This document shows positions 6,667 through 15,064 of a stretch of 20,737 bases of DNA, piece after piece. Numbering within the stretch: position 1 is the first letter of the stretch; each line of letters begins with the position of its first letter. Made by a program: the position numbers and the translations under genes. The DNA comes from Thermoplasmata archaeon (GTDB taxonomy: Archaea > Thermoplasmatota > Thermoplasmata > Thermoplasmatales > Thermoplasmataceae). Location of the stretch: positions 1 through 20,737 of the forward strand of contig JAKAAI010000028.1 in NCBI GenBank assembly GCA_021797055.1, in the 5' to 3' direction. The notes beneath the pieces are model-generated. The model had not been told where the DNA came from. It did not search any database and saw nothing but the letters and a program-made list of their open reading frames with translations.

Positions 6667-7029
6667 ATGCGTGATCCTGCAGAACCATATTTTAAATGCA
6701 CTGACAGGGAGCGCGCTATATTCGAAGCAGGGATCAAATTGGGGACCGTTTACCACCAGTATGTCGGTGTGCCAATTAATCTCAGTAACCTTGCATCACT
6801 TGCACAGGCGATTAAGGAGAGCTTGCTGGTCCAGCCCTTTGTAACAGACGCGACAGTCGAGATCGATCCAGACGTTGTAAAGAAGAAACAGGGAGTTTAC
6901 AAATACATCACACTCACTGGTGAAATGCTGAACGTCAGGGTATCAATAAAATATAGAGATATTTCAGTGGTTGCCAGGCTTCGTTTTGTTAAAGAGATGG
7001 AATATCCGCTAATGTATATTGAGGAGTGA
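6667..7029 (+). CDS. mptD: Archaeal dihydroneopterin aldolase
   Basis: This 120-residue protein matches the archaeal MptD family, which cleaves 7,8-dihydroneopterin to 6-hydroxymethyl-7,8-dihydropterin and glycolaldehyde in folate or methanopterin synthesis. The family pattern runs through the whole length: TDRERAIFEAGIKLGTVYHQ near the N-terminus, a central segment around NLASLAQAIKESLLVQPFV, then ITLTGEMLNVRVSIKY, and the closing EMEYPLMYIEE. Length is typical. The ATG at 6667 fits the family start, and a TTAAT-rich stretch about 28 nt upstream could be a TATA element. It opens a long plus-strand run of housekeeping genes. In a non-methanogen the product probably feeds a tetrahydrofolate-like or modified pterin cofactor; which one is not visible. 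Confidence 0.88.
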   Translation: MRDPAEPYFKCTDRERAIFEAGIKLGTVYHQYVGVPINLSNLASLAQAIKESLLVQPFVTDATVEIDPDVVKKKQGVYKYITLTGEMLNVRVSIKYRDISVVARLRFVKEMEYPLMYIEE

Positions 7030-7033
7030 AAAA

Positions 7034-7576
7034 TTGGCAATAAAAATAGGGATTACAGGTCCGGTCGGTTCGATAAAGTCAGAGGCGCTGAAGAAAATAA
7101 TAGAGATGCTTGAGAACCAGGGATCCAAGGTTCATGGAGTTCTGGTTTCAGAGATAACAAATGGAAACAAGCTGGTTGGTTACAGCATATATGATCTGTA
7201 CACTAAAAAGAAGGTTGTGTTTGCGGAAACATCAATTGTATCAAGGGTAAAGATAGACAAAATAGGGGTTGACACAAGGCTTCTCGAAGATTTTCTCGTT
7301 CCAAGCCTGCAGAAAGCAAGGGAAATGGCTGATGTCATTGTCATAGATGAACTTGGCAAGCTTGAGAATACTTCAAAGGCTATCCAGAAGGAGATAACAG
7401 AAACCCTTGAGGGCACGAAACCGCTTATAATAACACTTCATAAAAAATCCAGAAATCCTGTCTTGCAGGAAATTAGGAGCCTTGAAGGCGTGAGGGTGTT
7501 TGATATCACACCGATAAACCGTGGTTTGCTCCCCTTCAGGGTACTGCGGGTACTGAAAGGCGAAGAGGGCGCCTGA
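7034..7576 (+). CDS. THEP1-type nucleoside-triphosphatase with altered P-loop
   Basis: This protein of 180 residues follows the THEP1/YjeE-like nucleotide triphosphatase pattern: an N-terminal P-loop region (KIGITGPVGSIKS), a Walker B strand DVIVIDELGKLE, a strand KPLIITLHKKSRNP and the C-terminal VRVFDITPINRGLLPFRVL. The family hydrolyses NTPs in vitro; its cellular role is unclear. The P-loop is unusual: the canonical form is GPPGVGKT, but here the second conserved glycine before the lysine is isoleucine (I14). I choose the TTG at 7034 over the in-frame TTG at 7019 because a GAGGAG Shine-Dalgarno sequence (7021-7026) sits seven bases before it and it gives the family-typical N-terminus. The gap to mptD is four bases and the next gene starts directly after its stop. 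Confidence 0.85.
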   Translation: MAIKIGITGPVGSIKSEALKKIIEMLENQGSKVHGVLVSEITNGNKLVGYSIYDLYTKKKVVFAETSIVSRVKIDKIGVDTRLLEDFLVPSLQKAREMADVIVIDELGKLENTSKAIQKEITETLEGTKPLIITLHKKSRNPVLQEIRSLEGVRVFDITPINRGLLPFRVLRVLKGEEGA

Positions 7577-8635
7577 TTGCTTGTTAAAGAAGGTTCTGCA
7601 CAGGTAGAGGTACCTGAAGGCTCGTCCCGTAAAGGTCCAGGTTCTGCCATGCCTGGTTTCTATAATATGTCGCAGAGGATCAACAGAGATATTACGATAA
7701 TGTTCCTCCGGCTGGTTTCGCCTAAGAGGATTTTAGACGGCTTCAGCGGATCAGGCATCAGAGCAATACGGTTTTCAATGGAGCTATGTTCTGAGATACA
7801 TACATGTGAGATAAATCCAGTTGCCCTGAAGGCTGTTGAATCCAATATAAAAATGAATAATTGTTCCGTATACGTTCATGCTGAATCGTTTGCTGAGACC
7901 TCAAGAAAGATACCTTTTGATTTTATAGATGTCGATCCATACGGATCCGCGGTCCCTTATATAGATGCTGCGTTGTTCAACATCAAGAATCGGGGTTACA
8001 TAGGAATAACTGCCACCGATCTCTCTGTGCTTACAGGATCTTACAGCGAAAAAACGCTTAGGAGGTATGGTGCGGTTATAGTCAATGATATCTTCCGGCA
8101 TGAGAAAGGGATACGTTTGCTCCTGGCATATACAGCAAGAAGAGCAGCTGCTTTTGACAGATACATAGAACCGATCATCTCATTCTGGCATGGGCATTTT
8201 TACAGGCTGTTAATCAGGGTTAATAATGGATCAAACGGATCAGACAGGATGCTGCAAAACATAGGAAGGTTTGATCTTTCTGATATCTATCCATGCTGCA
8301 GGGAATCCATAAAGGAAGGTGATATGTGGCTTGGCCAAATTGAACGCAGGGAAATACTGGATAAAGTTAAGATGGATCCAGAATATGATCGTGAAATTGA
8401 GCATCTCGTCCCCAGGCTGATGCATGAGGATGAATCTCTATTCTTCGTGGATCTGAAAGAAATTGCAAGGTGTCATAAAGGCGATGTAATGGCGATAGGG
8501 AGAGCAATGAATTATCTAAGAGAACATTCAATTGACTCATTCAGGACACATTTTTCTGATACCGGATTGAAAACATCCGTGAATTGCAGAATCGCATCCG
8601 ATATACTTTCTGGTACCTATCGACAAAAACAATAA
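7577..8635 (+). CDS. trm1: tRNA (guanine26-N2)-dimethyltransferase
   Basis: This 352-residue enzyme transfers two methyl groups from S-adenosylmethionine to N2 of guanosine 26 in tRNA. The N-terminus carries the family pattern KEGSAQVEVPEG followed by FYNMSQRINRDI. The SAM-binding motif I is ILDGFSGSGIRAIRF, and motif IV with the catalytic region is DFIDVDPYGSAVPYIDAAL. The downstream TDLSVLTGSYSEKTLRRYG and the C-terminal substrate domain (for example MWLGQIERREILDKV) also fit. It is slightly shorter than many archaeal Trm1 proteins (about 380 residues). The TTG start lies directly after the stop of the NTPase gene, with GAGGG at 7565-7569 as Shine-Dalgarno sequence seven bases before it. 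Confidence 0.93.
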   Translation: MLVKEGSAQVEVPEGSSRKGPGSAMPGFYNMSQRINRDITIMFLRLVSPKRILDGFSGSGIRAIRFSMELCSEIHTCEINPVALKAVESNIKMNNCSVYVHAESFAETSRKIPFDFIDVDPYGSAVPYIDAALFNIKNRGYIGITATDLSVLTGSYSEKTLRRYGAVIVNDIFRHEKGIRLLLAYTARRAAAFDRYIEPIISFWHGHFYRLLIRVNNGSNGSDRMLQNIGRFDLSDIYPCCRESIKEGDMWLGQIERREILDKVKMDPEYDREIEHLVPRLMHEDESLFFVDLKEIARCHKGDVMAIGRAMNYLREHSIDSFRTHFSDTGLKTSVNCRIASDILSGTYRQKQ

Positions 8636-8659
8636 CATCTTAATTATACGAGTTCCCAG

Positions 8660-9478
8660 ATGTACAAGTGGATCAGGATAATCCGGCCGGTCAACGCCGT
8701 TATGGGGTTAGTTGCAACCTATATATCAGGTCTTGTGGGTATAGGCCTTGATCTGAGATACCATCTGCTGGTTGCAACAATTGCCGGGTTATGCGTCTTT
8801 CTTGTTATATCAGGCGGAAATATAATTAACGATATCAGCGATGCTGAATCGGACAGGATAAACCATCCTAACAGGCCCATTCCCAAAGGCGAAATAAAGA
8901 TAAGTGACGCATGGATTGTTTCAGCAGTTTTCTTTGCTGCAGCTGCCGTTCTATCAATAATTGAAATCAGCCTGACTTCTGCCCTCGTTGTAATATTTGC
9001 AATCGCAGTTCTGGTTGCTTACGAAACAAGAATGAAAGGTACAGGCCTGCCGGGAAACGTCGCAATAAGCCTTCTTGTTGGGCTGATCTTTGTGTTTGGT
9101 GGCCTGGCAGTAAATTCAATTTCAAGGATGATACTTCTCTTCCTGATGGCGTTCTTCACAAATACCGCAAGAGAGATTATAAAGGACATTCAGGACATAA
9201 AGGGAGACGTTGACAGGAAAACGTTTCCAAAGATTCATGGTATAAGGGCATCTATAGTGATAATTGTTGTCACAACGCTGACTGGAATAGCATTTTCAAT
9301 TCTGACTTTCCTGATCCATGTATTTGGAGTGTATTATTTCGCAGCCGTAATATTTGCTGATGCTGCATTCATCGGTTCACTCTTTATGGTCGGAAAAAGC
9401 CCGGAAAAGAGCCAGAATTTCTCTAAACTGGGCATGATAATCGGTCTGGTTGCATTTACTGTTGGAGGCATAATATGA
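8660..9478 (+). CDS. Digeranylgeranylglyceryl phosphate synthase (UbiA family)
   Basis: This 272-residue integral membrane protein belongs to the UbiA prenyltransferases. It carries both Asp-rich motifs: N57-D58xxD61xxxD65 (NDISDAESD) followed by RINHPNRPIPKGEI, and the second motif KDIQDIKGDVDRKTFP with D176, D179 and D183. It has about eight membrane helices. The archaeal member attaches the second geranylgeranyl chain to geranylgeranylglyceryl phosphate, the second committed step of archaeal ether-lipid synthesis. That reading is supported strongly by the next gene, which encodes the enzyme of the preceding step and overlaps it by four bases (ATGA). Other UbiA members make quinones or haem derivatives, but the neighbour makes the lipid role far more likely. 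Confidence 0.92.
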   Translation: MYKWIRIIRPVNAVMGLVATYISGLVGIGLDLRYHLLVATIAGLCVFLVISGGNIINDISDAESDRINHPNRPIPKGEIKISDAWIVSAVFFAAAAVLSIIEISLTSALVVIFAIAVLVAYETRMKGTGLPGNVAISLLVGLIFVFGGLAVNSISRMILLFLMAFFTNTAREIIKDIQDIKGDVDRKTFPKIHGIRASIVIIVVTTLTGIAFSILTFLIHVFGVYYFAAVIFADAAFIGSLFMVGKSPEKSQNFSKLGMIIGLVAFTVGGII

Positions 9479-10215
9479 ATATTTTGTCAGATATTGAAGG
9501 GTCAGTGGGCAAACGCAAGATTCATATGACACTGATTGACCCAGCAAGCCAGTCCCCTGAGAAATCCGGAATAATAGCCAAAGAAGCTCAATATGCCGGT
9601 TCGGATTATATCATGATAGGCGGTTCAACCAGCGTCAGCCCGGAGATGGTAGATGAAACAGTCACTTCCATAAAGGAGCACTGCAGTCTCAGGACAATAC
9701 TTTTCCCGGGTTCGGTTGACATGATATCCAAGAAAGCAGACGCGATATTCTTTATGACGCTGATGAATTCAAGAAATCCAAAATTCCTGATGGGTTACCA
9801 GGTAAGAGCAGCAAGGTATCTTAAAAGCCTGGGAATAGAGATATTGCCAATGGGTTACATAATTTTTCAACCCGGAATGACAGTCGGGCGTGTCGGTGAG
9901 GCTGATCTCGTAAGCAGAGATGACAAGGAGACAGCAGCATCTTATGCAGTTGCAGCAGAAATGCTTGGCCTTAAACTTGTATATTTCGAGTCCGGAAGCG
10001 GTTCACCAACTACCATCCCACCTGAAACGATAAAATTCGCAAGGAAGCAGATCAACATACCGCTGATAGTAGGAGGCGGTATCAGATCTGAACAATCCGC
10101 TAGGGAGATATCTATGGCAGGGGCCGATATAATTGTTACAGGTACCGTGGCAGAAAAGGCATCTGCCGTTCTTGAAGTACTGAAACCAATTGTCAACGCC
10201 GTCAGGTCAGGATAG
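9475..10215 (+). CDS. Geranylgeranylglyceryl phosphate synthase
   Basis: This 246-residue TIM-barrel enzyme joins geranylgeranyl diphosphate to sn-glycerol 1-phosphate, the first ether bond of archaeal membrane lipids. It carries the PcrB/GGGPS motifs: HMTLIDPASQSPEKSG at the first strand, DYIMIGGSTSVSP, LFPGSVDMISKKADAIFFMT, the glycerol-phosphate site around YFESGSGSP, and the phosphate-binding VGGGIRSEQSAREISMAGAD with TGTVAEK near the end. Length is normal for the family. The ATG overlaps the stop of the UbiA-family gene by four bases, so the two consecutive lipid enzymes are translated together. Confidence 0.95.
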   Translation: MNILSDIEGSVGKRKIHMTLIDPASQSPEKSGIIAKEAQYAGSDYIMIGGSTSVSPEMVDETVTSIKEHCSLRTILFPGSVDMISKKADAIFFMTLMNSRNPKFLMGYQVRAARYLKSLGIEILPMGYIIFQPGMTVGRVGEADLVSRDDKETAASYAVAAEMLGLKLVYFESGSGSPTTIPPETIKFARKQINIPLIVGGGIRSEQSAREISMAGADIIVTGTVAEKASAVLEVLKPIVNAVRSG

Positions 10216-10248
10216 CTGGCATTTTATTCCCTGTAGCGATTATCCACC

Positions 10249-10494
10249 ATGAAGATCGCCCTCAGGATAGAATACAGGGAAGGCGTGGAGGATCCGGAAG
10301 CCTCTACAGTTTCAAAAAATTGTGCAGTTCTCGGCTTCAGTGATCTCTCAAAGATAAAGATAGCAAAGGAATATGTTTTCGATGTCAATGGAAGCAATCC
10401 TGAAAAAAGGGTCGAAGAACTCGCACGCACACTGCTTGTCAATCCGGTTATACAAAAATACAGCATACACAGAATAAAGGAAACAGATCTTTAA
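10249..10494 (+). CDS. purS: Phosphoribosylformylglycinamidine synthase, PurS subunit
   Basis: This 81-residue protein matches PurS, the small scaffold subunit that links glutaminase PurQ to synthetase PurL in purine synthesis. The pattern is IALRIEYREGVEDPEASTVSK, then LGFSDLSKIKIAKEYVFDV and the hallmark LLVNPVIQKYSI near the C-terminus. It starts at ATG 33 bases after the lipid gene, and an ATTTTATT stretch about 24 nt upstream could be an internal leaderless promoter. The stop TAA shares its last A with the PurL start, so the two subunits are coupled. PurQ, the glutaminase subunit, is not in the window. Confidence 0.92.
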   Translation: MKIALRIEYREGVEDPEASTVSKNCAVLGFSDLSKIKIAKEYVFDVNGSNPEKRVEELARTLLVNPVIQKYSIHRIKETDL

Positions 10495-12785
10495 TGGTGG
10501 CAAAGTACAGAAAGACTGTGAAGATTACCGATAAGGATCGGGAATCGCTTGTTAAAATCAGCAGAAAATACAGCCTGGGATTAAACGGCGATGAGATGAT
10601 GATGCTCAAAAATTATTTCATGTCAATCGGTAGAGACCCCACGGATATAGAAATGCAGGCAATGGCCCAGGCATGGTCCGAACACTGCTGCTATAAGTCC
10701 TCAAAATTCTATCTTAAAAACATACTCGGTTCGTTAAGGCAGGATTATGTTATACTTGCAATGGAGGATGATGCTGGCGTTGTATCCTTTGATCAGGAAT
10801 ATGTTTACGTTCTGAAGATGGAGAGCCACAACCATCCAAGTGCTGTGGATCCTTACGGTGGTGCTGCAACTGGTGTCGGAGGGATTATACGGGACGTTCT
10901 CTGCATGGGCGCACAGCCAGTAGCGCTTATTGATTCACTTTTCTTAGGTGATCTCAGAAATAAGAAGAATCTTGGTGTCCTTGATGAAACATTCATCTTT
11001 GACAGGATGGTTGCAGGGATCAGGGATTATGGAAACCGTATGGGTATTCCAAATGTGGCTGGTAGCATAATATTTGATCCATCATATTCCGCCAACCCAC
11101 TTGTCAATGCCGGTTGCATAGGCATTGCCAGGAAATCGGACATTGTAAGAAGCAGGGTATCAAGGATCGGAGACCTTCTTGTTGTCGCAGGCGGCAAGAC
11201 AGGAAGGGACGGCATACATGGAGTTAACTTTGCATCGCGTTCCGTATCAAAGAGAAGGGAAGAGGATATATCTTCAGTACAGTTGGGAAACCCGGTGATT
11301 GAAGAGGCATTGACACATGCGGTTCTTGAAGCAACAGAGGCAGGAATACTTGACGGCATGAAGGATCTCGGAGGCGGAGGCTTGTCAAGCTCAGTGGGTG
11401 AATTGTGCTACGCCGGCGGTGTATCCGCGACCGTCTTTCTTGATAAGGTCCCGCTCAAGGAAGAGGGCATGGAACCCTGGGAAATATGGATCAGCGAGAG
11501 CCAGGAAAGGATGCTGATGGCGGTTTCTGAACAGAATCTCAAAGCACTTTCTGACATACTTGAAGCATGGGATCTCGACTATGCCGTTATAGGAGAGGTG
11601 AAGGGTGGTACAAATCTGGTTATCAAATTCAATGGCTCAACAATACTGGATCTGGATCTATCGTTTATGACATCAGGTCCTGTTTACTGCAGGAATTACT
11701 TCCTCCCTGACAAGACGCCGGTTCAGATACAGCCTCCGGAGCCTAAGGATCTTAATGATCTTCTTCTCTCAATGCTATCAGATCTGAATATCTGCTCCAG
11801 GGAGCCTGTTGTCAGGACATACGATTCAACGATCAGGGGCAATACTGTGATAGCGCAACTTGACGGTTATCCCTCGCATGAAACACACACGGATTCAGCG
11901 ATAATCAGACCGGTTGATGGCAGCTATGCAGGGATTGTAATAAAGGCTGACTCAAAATCTTTGATGATCTCAGGCGATCCCTACAGAGGCGTCCTCAATA
12001 CGATGTCTGAATGCTACAGGAATATAATGTGCAGCGGTGGTACCCCTCATTCAATTGTGGACGCATTAAATTTTGGAGACCCGGAGGATCCAGTCATCAT
12101 GGGTCAGCTTGTTGAATCATTGAAAGCGATCAGGGATTTCTGTTCAGAATTCTCACTTCCTGTTGTTTCTGGAAATGTCAGTTTATACAACAGAGGCCGC
12201 GGCGGGAATATAAGACCCTCTCCAGTAATAATGACAGTCGGCATTATGAAGGATGTTAGAAAAAGAATAAGATCATATTTTACCTCTCATGATAATATAA
12301 TATTCATTGTAGGGTCGGACAGCACTGATCTCTCGGGAAGCGTGCTTCTCGAAAAAATGGGTTATGACCGAACCGGAGCACCTTACCTGAACATGAAAGA
12401 ACTGCTTGACATAAGAGAAAAATGGAAGACGGCATTGGAAAATAATCTGATCCTGTCAGCTCACGATATCTCAGATGGTGGTCTTGCGTGCGCGATATCG
12501 GAGATGACTTTCGGATTGAATATCGGCGCAAGAATAGATATTTCGGAATTTTTACCTGCAAGGCCAATAAACAAGCTTTTTGCCGAGGGAGGTAACAGGA
12601 TCCTGGTTGAGGTTTCAAAGGACAGAGCAGAAGCCTTTTTATCGATTTTCGGTTCTCTCACAAGGAAGATTGGGGAGACAGGCGGGAACAGACTGAAAAT
12701 CAATGATCTAGGGATTGACATAATTGATCTTCCTGTGGATAAAATGAAGGAAGAATGGGAAAATGGCCTTACGGGCCTGATATAA
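10494..12785 (+). CDS. purL: Phosphoribosylformylglycinamidine synthase, PurL subunit
   Basis: This 763-residue enzyme performs the ATP-dependent amination of FGAR to FGAM, the fourth step of purine synthesis. It is the small PurL form that needs PurS and PurQ. Motifs include AQAWSEHCCYKSS with the catalytic histidine region, ESHNHPSAVDPYGGAATGVG, the glycine-rich MKDLGGGGLSSSVGELCYAGG, and in the second half SGNVSLYNRGRGGNIRPSP and LSAHDISDGGLACAISEM. The duplicated AIRS-like halves are clear. The usual Ser after SEHC is Cys here, a mild change. Start is ATG 10494; a GTG directly follows in frame, so the exact N-terminus could differ by one residue. It is the last gene of the run that begins at mptD. 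Confidence 0.96.
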   Translation: MVAKYRKTVKITDKDRESLVKISRKYSLGLNGDEMMMLKNYFMSIGRDPTDIEMQAMAQAWSEHCCYKSSKFYLKNILGSLRQDYVILAMEDDAGVVSFDQEYVYVLKMESHNHPSAVDPYGGAATGVGGIIRDVLCMGAQPVALIDSLFLGDLRNKKNLGVLDETFIFDRMVAGIRDYGNRMGIPNVAGSIIFDPSYSANPLVNAGCIGIARKSDIVRSRVSRIGDLLVVAGGKTGRDGIHGVNFASRSVSKRREEDISSVQLGNPVIEEALTHAVLEATEAGILDGMKDLGGGGLSSSVGELCYAGGVSATVFLDKVPLKEEGMEPWEIWISESQERMLMAVSEQNLKALSDILEAWDLDYAVIGEVKGGTNLVIKFNGSTILDLDLSFMTSGPVYCRNYFLPDKTPVQIQPPEPKDLNDLLLSMLSDLNICSREPVVRTYDSTIRGNTVIAQLDGYPSHETHTDSAIIRPVDGSYAGIVIKADSKSLMISGDPYRGVLNTMSECYRNIMCSGGTPHSIVDALNFGDPEDPVIMGQLVESLKAIRDFCSEFSLPVVSGNVSLYNRGRGGNIRPSPVIMTVGIMKDVRKRIRSYFTSHDNIIFIVGSDSTDLSGSVLLEKMGYDRTGAPYLNMKELLDIREKWKTALENNLILSAHDISDGGLACAISEMTFGLNIGARIDISEFLPARPINKLFAEGGNRILVEVSKDRAEAFLSIFGSLTRKIGETGGNRLKINDLGIDIIDLPVDKMKEEWENGLTGLI

Positions 12786-12830
12786 TAGCGGAAGCATTTG
12801 CGTTTCGACAGAAAAGATGGCAGAACATTA

Positions 12831-12839
12831 TTTATTATA
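12831..12839 (+). promoter_or_regulatory. TATA box for the oxidoreductase gene
   Basis: TTTATTATA, with the flanking ATTA, is centred about 23-26 nt before the ATG at 12858. It lies inside what would be coding sequence if the upstream TTG at 12798 were used, so it decides the start in favour of 12858. Confidence 0.5.
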
Positions 12840-12857
12840 CGACCGACATTCCAGTAT

Positions 12858-13823
12858 ATGGAAATTATTGTTATGGGTTGCCGTGGTTTTGGCAAGGTTC
12901 ATCTCAGGTCCATGGAAGGCGTGGATCTGAGTATAATGGAAAGGGATCCAACTGTAGCCAAGGAATGCCAGGATAAATTCAACATACACAGAATATACAA
13001 TAGTATTGAGGATGCCTTAAGATCAGATGCCGATGTGATCGACATAGTCCTACCACACAATATGCACATGGAGACAGCAATTAAGGCTATGGAAAGGGGA
13101 AAGAATGTAATCGTTGAGAAACCTATAGCTCGCACACCTGATGAAGCTCGCAAGATGATTTCGACCGCCAGGAAAACGGGCAGGAAACTTATGGTTGCAG
13201 AGCAGTATCATTTTGATCCTGTAATATTGAAGATCAATGAGATCATAAAAGAAGGCAAGATTGGAAAATTGCTTTCCATTTTGATACGTGACCAGACAAT
13301 GCACATGAATATGGCATGGAGATCCCAGGAAGAAGCAATGGGTGGAGGTGCTCTGATCGATGGTGGAATTCACTTTATTGACGCACTGCTAACTATTGGA
13401 GGTGAATACAATAATATAAGTTCCAGGGTAATGAAAGGTGGATCATCCCTGCAGGGGGAGGATACCTCGCTCGCTCTTTTTGATTTCAAATCCGGAGCTG
13501 CAGGTTTTCTTTTCTACTCATGGTCATATGCGTTTCCGCCAAGGGTACCTGCAATTGAAGTCGTGGGTACATCTGGAAACATATATGATGACGTTGACAC
13601 GAGAAGATCTTCATCTCATGATGATCCTTATGGTACATCATCCTTTGGTGATCCTGTCCTTAATGGGAAGAAGGTTGAATTGAAGAGATATGACCTTTTC
13701 AAGAAAATGTTCTCCTCCTATATTCAATATATTGATGGAAAAATAGATGCCCCGTTCAGCCCTGAGGATGCCTTGAGAGATCTGAAAGCTGTTGTTGAAA
13801 TTTACAGATCAGATGGACGCTGA
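12858..13823 (+). CDS. Gfo/Idh/MocA family oxidoreductase
   Basis: This 321-residue protein has an N-terminal Rossmann domain with a dinucleotide loop VMGCRGFGKVHLRSM at residues 5-19, a DVIDIVLPHNMHMETAI segment, the family signature VIVEKPIARTPDEARKM near residue 95, and in the second domain GGGALIDGGIHFIDALL with the conserved Asp and His of the active site. The family oxidises or reduces sugars, inositols and similar compounds with NAD(P). The substrate cannot be inferred. The frame is open up to a TTG at 12798, but those 20 residues do not fit the family and contain the TATA box, so I use the ATG at 12858. The gene follows PurL by about 70 bases and precedes the methyltransferase by eight. 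Confidence 0.88.
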   Translation: MEIIVMGCRGFGKVHLRSMEGVDLSIMERDPTVAKECQDKFNIHRIYNSIEDALRSDADVIDIVLPHNMHMETAIKAMERGKNVIVEKPIARTPDEARKMISTARKTGRKLMVAEQYHFDPVILKINEIIKEGKIGKLLSILIRDQTMHMNMAWRSQEEAMGGGALIDGGIHFIDALLTIGGEYNNISSRVMKGGSSLQGEDTSLALFDFKSGAAGFLFYSWSYAFPPRVPAIEVVGTSGNIYDDVDTRRSSSHDDPYGTSSFGDPVLNGKKVELKRYDLFKKMFSSYIQYIDGKIDAPFSPEDALRDLKAVVEIYRSDGR

Positions 13824-13831
13824 TCAGCAAA

Positions 13832-15064
13832 ATGAAAGCTGAAATTCATGACTTCAATTTGATCGTTAACATACTGGAAGGACTTGATGGGATAACTGCC
13901 AAGGATATTGATATTGAAGGAAAATCAACACGATACTATCGTGGAGCCTTCTGGACACAGAAACAAAGACAGGGAAATTCCTTACACGAAATATCTTACA
14001 GAGCATGCTTCAAGCCGCAGCTCCCAGACTTTTTCATAAGGAATTTAACAGATAAAGACAGCACAGTATTTGATCCATTCAATGGCCGGGGAACTACTGT
14101 CATACAGAGTGCCATATTGGGTAGAAAATCGATCGGAATCGATGTCAACCCCATTTCAGAAATTTTAACGCACCCCAGAATAGATATACCAAAGACTGAC
14201 GAAATTTTCGAAAGATTAGACTCAATAAATATGGATGGACGAGAAAAACCGGAATTAGACCTCGGTATGTTCTTCCATGATGACACGATCAAGGAGATAT
14301 TGAGCCTGAAGTATTACCTGCAGGAAAGGTCTGATTCCGGGAGAGAAGATAGCATTGACAGATGGATCAGGATGGTGGCCACAAGCAGATTGACTGGACA
14401 CTCATCCGGTTTTTTTTCTGTATATACACTACCGCCCAATCAGGCTGTCACGAAAGAAGAGCAGACAAGAATCAATGAAAAACTTAAACAGAAACCTACA
14501 TACAGAGACACAAGGAAGATAATTAAAAGGAAGACGATTTCCCTTCTCAGAGATATTAGAGAACCGGGAATAAGAGAAAGAATAAATTCAACAGGTCATC
14601 TTTCCAGGGTCACAACCTTTGATTCTACAAAGGCATCTCTACTTGTAAATCCAGAAAGCATCGATCTTACTGTGACATCTCCGCCATTTTTGAATGTGGT
14701 ACAGTATGCCAAAGATAACTGGTTGCGATGCTGGTTTAATGGCATTGATGTGGATGAGACTGAAAAAAAAATATTCACCACCCCAGATATAGAAAATTGG
14801 CTTAAATTTATCGAGGCTGTATTCAAACAGTTATACGTAATTACAAAAAAAGGCGGCCATGTGGCATTTGAAGTTGGAGAAGTCAGGAAAGGTATGATCA
14901 GCCTTGATGAGTATATACTTAAAAAGGGCATATTTACCGGATTCGAGGTAGTGTGTGTTTTCATTAATGACCAAGTTTTTACTAAAACTTCCAATATCTG
15001 GGGTGTGAAGAACAGTAAACTTGGGACAAACTCAAATAGAATTATTCTGTTGAGAAAGACATGA
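13832..15064 (+). CDS. Site-specific DNA methyltransferase (N4-cytosine or N6-adenine)
   Basis: This 410-residue protein is an amino-methyltransferase. The N-terminal ISYRACFKPQLPDFFIRNL is a motif X-like region. Motif I is FDPFNGRGTT at residues 80-89, followed by the acidic IGIDVNPISE strand that binds SAM. The catalytic motif IV is TSPPF at residues 282-286, in the form usual for N4-cytosine and some N6-adenine enzymes. The order (X, I, a 170-residue helical insert likely to recognise DNA, then IV) is like the alpha group. VAFEVGEVRKG near the end fits motif VI. No restriction gene is adjacent, so it is an orphan methylase or a remnant of a restriction system; the DNA beyond it is decayed. 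An RNA or protein target is less likely. Confidence 0.82.
   Translation: MKAEIHDFNLIVNILEGLDGITAKDIDIEGKSTRYYRGAFWTQKQRQGNSLHEISYRACFKPQLPDFFIRNLTDKDSTVFDPFNGRGTTVIQSAILGRKSIGIDVNPISEILTHPRIDIPKTDEIFERLDSINMDGREKPELDLGMFFHDDTIKEILSLKYYLQERSDSGREDSIDRWIRMVATSRLTGHSSGFFSVYTLPPNQAVTKEEQTRINEKLKQKPTYRDTRKIIKRKTISLLRDIREPGIRERINSTGHLSRVTTFDSTKASLLVNPESIDLTVTSPPFLNVVQYAKDNWLRCWFNGIDVDETEKKIFTTPDIENWLKFIEAVFKQLYVITKKGGHVAFEVGEVRKGMISLDEYILKKGIFTGFEVVCVFINDQVFTKTSNIWGVKNSKLGTNSNRIILLRKT

Noticed and set aside
7019..7033. Earlier TTG start for the THEP1-type NTPase
   Set aside because: It overlaps the mptD stop and lies at the Shine-Dalgarno sequence that serves the TTG at 7034.
12798..12857. Earlier TTG start for the Gfo/Idh/MocA oxidoreductase
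   Set aside because: The extra 20 residues do not fit before the Rossmann strand, and the segment contains the likely TATA box.
14596..14994. A 132-residue minus-strand open frame within the methyltransferase gene
   Set aside because: It is antisense to the catalytic TSPPF region of a well supported gene.
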